A stretch of 11,306 nucleotides of DNA. It comes from Candidatus Falkowiibacteriota bacterium. Its GTDB lineage: Bacteria; Patescibacteriota; Patescibacteriia; CAIXNZ01; JADLGS01. The position numbers were made by a program, and so were the translations under genes. The stretch spans positions 1 to 11,306 of the forward strand of contig JADLGS010000020.1 in NCBI GenBank assembly GCA_020849205.1, read 5' to 3'. The notes under the pieces are model-generated. The model had not been told where the DNA came from. It searched no databases and saw only the letters and a list, made by a program, of their open reading frames with translations. Within the stretch, counting starts at the first letter, position 1. Each line of letters starts with the position of its first letter. Below, piece after piece: positions 5,715-10,932 of the stretch.

Positions 5715-6825
5715 ACGAATGATACTGTAATGATGAATGATGAGCTACATACGCAGCAACTGTTTCAAAGTCCTTGAGTATGTGCGAGTTATGACAAATG
5801 CCGGTTTGCATAACATATGAAAATTTTTCTAATTCTTCTTGCGTAACAGCTAGGGCAAGTAAACTGCGCATAGCATAGGCAGATTCATATGAAACATGAG
5901 GGGTGACAAGATTGATGTAATCAAGGACTAGACTCCTTGTAAGCATCTTATAATATTCCAAAGAACTTCTCAATACGACGCTTTCGTGACACATTTCATA
6001 GATCACGTCATACGCTTCATCATATTTACCCTCCGTATACAATCGAAGGCTGAGCCCAAGATGAAAGTCAAAGACGCCAGCTTTGGCAAGGACGCTACGC
6101 GCTTCATCGGTAGGCGCGTGATTATAGATTTCTTGAGCATCAAGTTTGAGTAAAGTTTTTTCGTACAGCTTATTTTTACGTCCCTGAGTATAATCAATGA
6201 TGTTGCGTAGCGCTGTGAGTGTTGTACTCGTAATTGGAGTTGGTTCTTTTGACGCATGAATTTTTTCAAATAATTCATACCAGCGCAACTCCTTAGAATG
6301 AAATGGATTTGGCGTTTCATGAACATGTTTGCATGAACACACACTCACCTGCTCATCAAGATAGGCGCAAAGCGCCTGCGCATACGCAATCAATTCTTTT
6401 GAAAGACTCTGTGATTCTTTTTGTGCGGCGCGTTGCGCAAACTTTTGAAAACTTAAACTGGGCGACACTAACTCAATAAGATGACGAGCGTGTGGCGTTA
6501 ACGAATCTTTTGACATCAATGAAATCAAAAAAAGAATACGAGGGATAAGTGTGTACTCTTGCGACAGATTCATCATCGCGTGCATACTGAATCGTTCATA
6601 AAAAGGCCCAACAACTAAATCCAATAACAATTCTTGTGCTTCATCGTATCGCCCTGCAGCAAGCAACTCTTCGATCACCTCTCCATAGACATGATACACT
6701 CCGTGCAACAAAGCGATTTGCCGAAGCTGAGTAATATTTCCCGATTCAAAAAGATCAACCATGATATCGATGAATGGGTTATGCGTTGTAGTGTTGATGG
6801 TAGTGTATACCCCCTCTGTTTTCAT
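5692..6825 (-). CDS. Unrecognised 377-residue helical (TPR-like) protein encoded between scpA and scpB
   Basis: I do not recognise a family. The sequence appears almost entirely alpha-helical, with no signal peptide or membrane span. Two segments look like tetratricopeptide-type helix pairs: AAGRYDEAQELLLDL at residues 56-70 and EGKYDEAYDVIYEM at 265-278. This suggests a solenoid scaffold for protein binding. A small Cys/His cluster, CSCKHVH, is at 163-169, but with no second half it is probably not a zinc site. The ATG overlaps the scpA stop by four bases and the end overlaps scpB by 23 bases, so the three genes are tightly coupled. Position therefore suggests, but does not prove, a role with the SMC-ScpAB complex or in stoichiometric control of it. 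No Shine-Dalgarno sequence is visible. Confidence 0.85.
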   Translation of the reverse strand: MKTEGVYTTINTTTHNPFIDIMVDLFESGNITQLRQIALLHGVYHVYGEVIEELLAAGRYDEAQELLLDLVVGPFYERFSMHAMMNLSQEYTLIPRILFLISLMSKDSLTPHARHLIELVSPSLSFQKFAQRAAQKESQSLSKELIAYAQALCAYLDEQVSVCSCKHVHETPNPFHSKELRWYELFEKIHASKEPTPITSTTLTALRNIIDYTQGRKNKLYEKTLLKLDAQEIYNHAPTDEARSVLAKAGVFDFHLGLSLRLYTEGKYDEAYDVIYEMCHESVVLRSSLEYYKMLTRSLVLDYINLVTPHVSYESAYAMRSLLALAVTQEELEKFSYVMQTGICHNSHILKDFETVAAYVAHHSSLQYHSYVSHQSN

Positions 6826-7577
6826 ATACCGTCGCTAAATTCTGTTTCTAAAGCTATAGCAGAAAGATCTGAATTTACATTTTTCTTGATTACAATATCC
6901 CCCAAATACTCTCCTTGTTCAACATCAAGCATCTTTTGTTTTGCTAATTCCAAAATCGCCAAGAAGCTCACAATTTTTTCGCTTCGTGAACCATGCACGA
7001 GTACAGATTTTTTGAATGAAAAGGCGGTGTGAGACATGAGCAAGTCCTTGATGTGCGAAATTTTTTCTTTGATGGTGACCACTTTTTCAATAATCTTTTT
7101 TTCCAAAATTTGGGGCGGTGTAATTTTTTGCAACAACAAAGAAAAGAGCGAATGTAATTTTTCTTGTGTTATTGGTTTGCGTGGAGTAATAAATCCTTCA
7201 ACCGCAATCTGAGGATACGAATCTTTGGTAAATAAATTTTGTTTTTTGTGAGCGATTTCAGAAATTTTGTGTGACGCTTCGACGAACTGTTTGTACATCT
7301 TGAGTTGTCGTTCAAGGTCTATCGCGTCTTCATCTTCAACGAGAAGTGTTGGTAATAACGCCTTTGACTTGATGAGGATTAATTTTGATGCAATAACCAA
7401 AAAATCCGCAATCTCATCTGGAGGGATCTGCGGATTTTGTTGTAAATATAAAATATACTGATCTGCAACAGCAGCAAGCGAGACTTTGGTGATTTCGAGC
7501 TGTTGTTCCTCGATGATCTGGAGCAACAATTCTAACGGCCCATTAAATTGATCTGTCGTAACGGTATACTTTGGCAT
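6822..7577 (-). CDS. scpA: Segregation and condensation protein ScpA (kleisin)
   Basis: ScpA is the kleisin that bridges the two SMC heads and binds ScpB. The 251-residue length is typical. The N-terminal SMC-neck-binding region contains FNGPLELLLQ at 11-20 (family FEGPLDLLL). The central signature LVIASKLILIKSKALLP is at 60-76, and the C-terminal winged helix that caps the SMC head includes KIVSFLAILELAKQK at 201-215. It is the first gene of a five-gene minus-strand operon extending to 3534. Its extended -10 promoter lies so close that transcription should start at or next to the ATG, giving a leaderless message. An smc gene is not in the window. Confidence 0.97.
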   Translation of the reverse strand: MPKYTVTTDQFNGPLELLLQIIEEQQLEITKVSLAAVADQYILYLQQNPQIPPDEIADFLVIASKLILIKSKALLPTLLVEDEDAIDLERQLKMYKQFVEASHKISEIAHKKQNLFTKDSYPQIAVEGFITPRKPITQEKLHSLFSLLLQKITPPQILEKKIIEKVVTIKEKISHIKDLLMSHTAFSFKKSVLVHGSRSEKIVSFLAILELAKQKMLDVEQGEYLGDIVIKKNVNSDLSAIALETEFSDGI

Positions 7578-7584
7578 TGGGTAT

Positions 7585-7593
7585 ATTATAACA
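7585..7593 (-). promoter_or_regulatory. Extended -10 promoter of the scpA operon
   Basis: TGTTATAAT (7593-7585) is a perfect TATAAT with an upstream TG. Only seven bases separate it from the scpA ATG at 7577, so the predicted transcript begins at the start codon itself. There is no recognisable -35 box at 16-18 bp; that region is occupied by a heptamer array. Confidence 0.65.
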
Positions 7594-7601
7594 TGGTGGA
7601 A

Positions 7602-7630
7602 AGGATATAGGATACAGGATATAGGATGTA
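7602..7630. repeat. 7-bp tandem repeat array upstream of scpA
   Basis: Units read AGGATAT, AGGATAC, AGGATAT, AGGATGT on the plus strand. It is the inverted partner of 7679-7710; the core 18 bases match its reverse complement at 17 positions. Confidence 0.8.
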
Positions 7631-7651
7631 GATTTTGGGGATAAATGATAC

Positions 7652-7680
7652 AAAAAGAAGAAGCAATTTCTTGCCTCTTC
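7652..7680 (-). terminator. Rho-independent terminator of aspS
   Basis: On the minus strand GAAGAGGCAA (7680-7671), loop GAAA, then TTGCTTCTTC (7666-7657) and TTTTT. The 10-bp stem has one mismatch. It lies between the two inverted heptamer arrays. Confidence 0.82.
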
Positions 7681-7710
7681 CTATATCCTATATCCTAACT
7701 TCTATATCCT
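7679..7710. repeat. 7-bp tandem repeat array at the aspS 3' end
   Basis: TCCTATATCCTATATCCT (7679-7696) is followed by a partial unit TATATCCT (7703-7710). It overlaps the aspS stop codon by two bases and the terminator stem by two, and is an inverted copy of 7602-7626. Confidence 0.75.
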
Positions 7711-9481
7711 ATTTAATAGAAATCTTTAATTCTTTGAGTTGCTTTGGGTCGATATCTCCCGGAGCATCAAGCATCAAGTCTCTACCGTCGCCGGTTTTTG
7801 GAAATGCCATTACTTCGCGGATTGAAGGTTCGTCTTGAAGTATCATCATAATGCGATCAAGTCCGTACGCAAGGCCTCCGTGTGGTGGCGCGCCATATTC
7901 AAACGCAGAAAGCATGTGACCAAAACGGAGTTGCGCTTCTTCATCGCTAACGCCTAAAATAGTAAAGATTTTCTTTTGTAAATCTTGTTCGTGAATACGC
8001 ATTGATCCTCCGCCAATTTCGTATCCGTTTAATACCATGTCATATGCGTTGCTTCGGACCGCAAGTGGATTTGTTTCGAGTAACGTAATATCCTCATTGA
8101 GTGGTCGTGTGAATGGATGATGTACTGCTGCAACTTTTCCATAACCATGCTCATCACCTTTATTTGCTTTGAAGAGTGGAAAATCAACAACCCACGCGAA
8201 TGCCAAAACATTTTCATCTGCCAATTTTAATCGCTTCGCAACATCTTTTCTCACCTGCCCCAAACTTTCTACGGCAGTGTCAAATTCATCTGCGGCAAAA
8301 AATACGATATCGCCTTGCTGTAGTCCAACTGCTTGTGTAATTCGTGAAGTCAAATCATCTCCAAGGAATTTCATGATTGGTGAAGATAATCCATCTTCCT
8401 TATGCGTAATATATGCAAGACCTTTTGCGTGATGATTTCTTGCGAGTGCAGTTAATTCATCAATGTCTTTGCGACTAAACGAGGCGCCACCCGGCACGCG
8501 CATTGCTTTAACCACTCCACTATTTTTAACAGCATCTGCAAATACAGAAAATCCGCAACCATCTACTAATTTTGTGAGATCAACAAACGCAAGATCATAA
8601 CGTAAATCAGGCTTGTCAGATCCATACATATTCATTGCGTCTGCATAGGTCAAACGTTTGAATGGAGAAAACAACATTTTTTTGTGCGGTGCAACAGCAG
8701 CAACTACTTGCGTCATCATCTCTTCGTTGATGTTTAAGATGTCTTCTTGTTCGATAAACGAAAGCTCCATATCGATTTGCGTAAACTCTGGCTGACGATC
8801 ACCGCGTTGATCTTCGTCGCGGAAACATTTAACAATTTGATAGTAGCGATCCATACCAGCAACCATCAACATTTGTTTTAATTGTTGAGGACTTTGCGGA
8901 AGTACATAAAACTTTCCTTCGTTTTGACGCGATGGAACAATAAATTCACGCGCACCTTCTGGTGTTCCTTTGATAAGCGCTGGAGTTTCAATATCCAAAA
9001 ATCCTTTTGCGTTGAGATACTCACGCACTTTAGTAATGAATGTGTGACGCGCGACAATATTTTTTGTCATGCGAGGATTTCGCAAATCCAAATAACGATA
9101 CTTCATGCGCACTTCTTCGTTCACTGGTTGCTCACCCGTAATATCAAACGGTGGTGTGATTGCAGTATTCAAAATTTCCAATCCAGAAACAGCAACTTCA
9201 ATCTCTCCTGTCGCAAGTTTTGGATTGATCATAGACTCCGGTCGAGCAATCACCGTTCCCGTTACTTTCAAAACCCACTCAGAGCGAATCGCCTCTGCCT
9301 TTTTGTGCGCCTCAGGGTTACTCGTTGGATCAAATTTAATTTGCGTTAATCCAAAACGATCACGAAGATCGATGAAAATAATTCCACCGTGATCACGGCG
9401 AACATTAACCCAACCCGTAAGCGTTACGGTTGAATCAATATGAGCTTTTGATAATTCGTTACAAGTGTGAGTACGGAGCAT
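7709..9481 (-). CDS. aspS: Aspartyl-tRNA synthetase, bacterial type, probably non-discriminating (Asp/Asn)
   Basis: A class IIb synthetase of 590 residues, full length for the bacterial form. In order: an OB-fold anticodon-binding domain (about 1-105) with GWVNVRRDHGGIIFIDLRD at 23-41; motif 1 around FLDIETPAL (161-169); motif 2 FRDEDQRGDRQPEFTQIDM at 220-238; the bacterial GAD insertion (about 290-410); and motif 3 GLAYGLDRIMM at 536-546. Residue 31 is His. E. coli-type discriminating enzymes have Leu there, and His at this site is associated with AspRS that also charges tRNA-Asn; I infer that activity here. The gene lies downstream of a T-box, but a four-helix-bundle gene is interposed. The ATG is preceded directly by a heptamer array, with no Shine-Dalgarno sequence. 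Confidence 0.98.
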   Translation of the reverse strand: MLRTHTCNELSKAHIDSTVTLTGWVNVRRDHGGIIFIDLRDRFGLTQIKFDPTSNPEAHKKAEAIRSEWVLKVTGTVIARPESMINPKLATGEIEVAVSGLEILNTAITPPFDITGEQPVNEEVRMKYRYLDLRNPRMTKNIVARHTFITKVREYLNAKGFLDIETPALIKGTPEGAREFIVPSRQNEGKFYVLPQSPQQLKQMLMVAGMDRYYQIVKCFRDEDQRGDRQPEFTQIDMELSFIEQEDILNINEEMMTQVVAAVAPHKKMLFSPFKRLTYADAMNMYGSDKPDLRYDLAFVDLTKLVDGCGFSVFADAVKNSGVVKAMRVPGGASFSRKDIDELTALARNHHAKGLAYITHKEDGLSSPIMKFLGDDLTSRITQAVGLQQGDIVFFAADEFDTAVESLGQVRKDVAKRLKLADENVLAFAWVVDFPLFKANKGDEHGYGKVAAVHHPFTRPLNEDITLLETNPLAVRSNAYDMVLNGYEIGGGSMRIHEQDLQKKIFTILGVSDEEAQLRFGHMLSAFEYGAPPHGGLAYGLDRIMMILQDEPSIREVMAFPKTGDGRDLMLDAPGDIDPKQLKELKISIK

Positions 9482-9515
9482 AGTTGTTAGTTATTGGTTG
9501 TTAGTTGTTAGTTGA
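9481..9515. repeat. 7-bp tandem repeat array between the four-helix-bundle gene and aspS
   Basis: Five units in register on the plus strand: TAGTTGT, TAGTTAT, TGGTTGT, TAGTTGT, TAGTTGA. The array fills the 19-bp gap between the genes, reaches the aspS start codon and encodes the last residues (STNN) and stop of the upstream gene. Its reverse complement matches 9870-9904 at 29 of 35 positions. Confidence 0.88.
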
Positions 9516-9860
9516 TTTTAGCGACTTTTCGAGACCCCAGAGCATTTTTGAACATTCATTATACCTTTCATTTAACTCATTATACTTATCTTTGATAATA
9601 TATTCTCTTGAAAGCGCAACATTCAAATGATGTTGTGTTTCTCTGATTTCACCCATTGCCCTGCTAATACCTTCAAGATAGATATTGGTATGCTTATTTC
9701 CAAAAGTTTCTGCAATATTTGCTGGACCGGAATTCGAAGACCTTCTTACCTGACTACCAAGTTCATACATTTCATACTTAGGAAATCTTAGAGTAATTCG
9801 AAATACTTCATCAGCTAATTGAAATAATTTTTTATATACTTCTAATTCATGATATTGCAT
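9501..9860 (-). CDS. Four-helix-bundle protein (S23 / 23S rRNA intervening-sequence protein family, PF05635/TIGR02436 type)
   Basis: A 119-residue protein of the family found in 23S rRNA intervening sequences and related to the accessory protein Avd of diversity-generating retroelements. The family signature is clear: an N-terminal ELEVYKKLFQLADEVFRIT helix, then FPKYEMYELGSQVRRSSNSGPANIAE at 26-51 (written here as one motif; key residues are Q37, R39-R40 and the PANIAE end), then a third helix with EIRETQHHLNVA and a fourth ending LEKSLKS. The length is normal. The biochemical role of free-standing members is unknown. The gene lies between the T-box terminator and aspS on the same strand and is bounded on both sides by inverted 7-bp repeat arrays, which suggests later insertion of a cassette. 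If so, its expression is under T-box control. Confidence 0.93.
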   Translation of the reverse strand: MQYHELEVYKKLFQLADEVFRITLRFPKYEMYELGSQVRRSSNSGPANIAETFGNKHTNIYLEGISRAMGEIRETQHHLNVALSREYIIKDKYNELNERYNECSKMLWGLEKSLKSTNN

Positions 9861-9869
9861 AACTCACTG

Positions 9870-9904
9870 TTAACTAACAACTAAAATCTAACAACTATCA
9901 ACTA
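9870..9904. repeat. 7-bp tandem repeat array between the T-box terminator and the four-helix-bundle gene
   Basis: Five plus-strand units: TTAACTA, ACAACTA, AAATCTA, ACAACTA, TCAACTA. It begins at the last T of the T-box terminator run and is an inverted partner of 9481-9515. Confidence 0.85.
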
Positions 9905-10062
9905 AAAAATCCGCCTCTGTATTCTCAAGTAAAAATATACTTGAAACTACAAGGGCGGATTTTCCGCGGTGCCACCTTGCTTACCCATCTTATTGCGCTA
10001 AGACTAGGCATCTTTGTGAATTTGTATAACCTCGCTGTTCGTTACACAGCTCAAGTGGTTAT
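9904..10062 (-). promoter_or_regulatory. T-box riboswitch (transcription attenuator) with very short Stem I, upstream of aspS
   Basis: This is the main content of the 311-bp stretch without a gene (9861-10171). T-boxes sense uncharged tRNA and let transcription proceed only when the acceptor end is free. The T-box core AAGGTGGCACCGCGG (9978-9964) is clear. Antiterminator: CAAGG (9979-9975) pairs with CCTTG (9954-9950), GCGG (9967-9964) with CCGC (9958-9955), and the bulge TGGC would bind the GCCA end of a tRNA with discriminator G, as in tRNA-Asp and tRNA-Asn. Competing terminator: AAATCCGCC (9962-9954) pairs with GGCGGATTT (9915-9907) ahead of a T run ending at 9904, with inner TGTA/TACA and TCAAGT/ACTTGA helices. 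A hairpin CTTA-GCGCAA-TAAG (about 9990-10003) resembles Stem III. Stem I is only 37 nt: ATAACC/GGTTAT (10062-10057, 10031-10026), an ACTTGA/GA asymmetric loop like a K-turn, then GCTGT/ACAGC closing loop GTAACGA. The specifier assignment is uncertain. Confidence 0.9.
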
Positions 10063-10068
10063 GAGTGT

Positions 10069-10096
10069 AGTATAACAAAATCTAAAAATTCTGCAA
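10069..10096 (-). promoter_or_regulatory. Predicted promoter of the T-box/aspS transcript
   Basis: On the minus strand TTGCAG (10096-10091) is followed after 16 bp by TATACT (10074-10069), with an extended TG (TGTTATACT). The expected start near 10062 coincides with the first base of the Stem I helix. The preceding gene's terminator at 10127-10151 leaves no room for a longer leader. Confidence 0.65.
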
Positions 10097-10122
10097 CTAC
10101 AATTACTCATTACTTACAATTA
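10095..10122. repeat. Weak 7-bp periodic sequence upstream of the T-box promoter
   Basis: ATTACTC and ATTACTT are adjacent (10102-10115), flanked by less similar heptamers AACTACA and ACAATTA. Only the two central units are convincing. Confidence 0.35.
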
Positions 10123-10159
10123 AAAAGCCCGACGCGCATGGCACGCCGGGCAAAAAAAA
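10122..10159 (-). terminator. Strong Rho-independent terminator of the 206-residue hypothetical gene
   Basis: On the minus strand GCCCGGCGTGC (10151-10141), loop CAT, GCGCGTCGGGC (10137-10127), then TTTTT. The 11-bp stem has two G-T wobbles. A matching A/T run on the other side would let it work in both directions. Confidence 0.92.
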
Positions 10160-10171
10160 CATTTATGAGTA

Positions 10172-10792
10172 TCAGTGAATTGCAAGAATACGTGTGCCTG
10201 AATTAAACAAATAACGAAGACAACACACTACTGACAAATCCCTTTCTTCACTAGAATGCGATAACATGGCACAACATACCTCACCCTCGACTTCATACTC
10301 TGAGCCAAGAGCCACGATATCCGACTTCGTTTGCTGTTGCGGATACTTTGCTCCAAATAACAACAAATGCTCAATGCGACCAAGTTTCAATCCGCGAGCC
10401 GTAACCTCCTTTTTTGCATCTTCAGTAGAAATGGGATGCTCAAAAGAAATTAATTCGAATACTACAGTTTGGATCCCACTCCCACTTATTGGAAAATTCC
10501 CAGCATTTAGTGCGGGATGCCTCCAGTCGTATTCACCAACATCAACCATTTGTTCGAGTGAAAACGAGTAATCAATTGTGCCAGTAAAACTATCTAGATC
10601 AGCAACTTTCTTCACTGACTTAACAACAACTTCTGACTCACCGCGTATCACCGATATCAATCGCTTCAGCGCATCACCTTCGCACATACGCTTAATATCC
10701 GCATTGGTAAGTCCCGCACGTCGGCACGCAAGCTTGAATTCATGGGCTTGGCTAACATCGAGCATTAATGGTTCTACACCTTGATGACTCAT
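10172..10792 (-). CDS. Hypothetical protein of a family recalled from candidate-phyla bacteria; function unknown
   Basis: A 206-residue protein. I chose the ATG at 10792 rather than an upstream ATG at 10816, because AAAAGGAG (10807-10800) sits seven bases before it. This is the best Shine-Dalgarno sequence in the window. Features seen are an N-terminal helical segment with FKLACRRAGLTNADIKRMCE, where the pattern R.AG(L/M)...I...CEGD resembles hypothetical proteins I recall as abundant in Patescibacteria; a middle region; then GRIEHLLLFGAKYPQQQ and DIVALGSEY, close to a KYP..Q...IVALGS motif in the same group; and a C-terminal LRYLFNSGTRILAI. No signal peptide or membrane span is visible. It has its own consensus promoter and terminator, so it is monocistronic. 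The family match is from memory and its role is not known. Confidence 0.85.
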   Translation of the reverse strand: MSHQGVEPLMLDVSQAHEFKLACRRAGLTNADIKRMCEGDALKRLISVIRGESEVVVKSVKKVADLDSFTGTIDYSFSLEQMVDVGEYDWRHPALNAGNFPISGSGIQTVVFELISFEHPISTEDAKKEVTARGLKLGRIEHLLLFGAKYPQQQTKSDIVALGSEYEVEGEVCCAMLSHSSEERDLSVVCCLRYLFNSGTRILAIH

Positions 10793-10799
10793 ATGAGTC
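10786..10799. promoter_or_regulatory. 14-bp perfect palindrome over the start codon of the hypothetical gene
   Basis: GACTCATATGAGTC is centred on the ATG at 10792 and lies just after the Shine-Dalgarno sequence. It could be an operator or an mRNA hairpin that occludes the start, or it may be chance. Confidence 0.35.
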
Positions 10800-10820
10800 T
10801 CCTTTTGGTTATGCAACTAT

Positions 10821-10832
10821 GTCCATATGGAC
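10821..10832. promoter_or_regulatory. 12-bp perfect palindrome in the 5' leader of the hypothetical gene
   Basis: GTCCATATGGAC shares the CATATG core with the palindrome at 10786-10799, with centres 34 bp apart. Both lie downstream of the promoter. Confidence 0.35.
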
Positions 10833-10867
10833 GGTGTTGCGGGTTTTAAAGTTCAATAGGTAAATAC

Positions 10868-10896
10868 ATTCTATCATATTTTTATTCTTTTGTCAA
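10868..10896 (-). promoter_or_regulatory. Consensus promoter of the hypothetical gene
   Basis: TTGACA (10896-10891) and TAGAAT (10873-10868) are separated by 17 bp on the minus strand, and the -10 box carries an upstream TG (TGATAGAAT). The start near 10861 gives a leader of about 69 bases. Confidence 0.8.
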
Positions 10897-10932
10897 CTAT
10901 CAAAATTTGTATATAGCCTAATTCTAGGTAAG

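Noticed and set aside
7602-7710. Second small insertion element with AGGATAT inverted ends
   Set aside because: The enclosed 50 bp is only a terminator and no target duplication is visible, so it is recorded as inverted repeat arrays instead.
8882-9349. 155-codon plus-strand frame opposite aspS
   Set aside because: It is antisense to conserved AspRS sequence, composed of unlikely residues, and has no ribosome binding site.
9501-9860. Accessory protein (Avd) of a diversity-generating retroelement
   Set aside because: The fold family is related, but there is no reverse transcriptase, template/variable repeat pair or target gene in the window.
9481-9904. CRISPR array or phage attachment sites
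   Set aside because: The repeats are 7 bp, degenerate and contiguous without spacers, and no integrase or cas gene is nearby.
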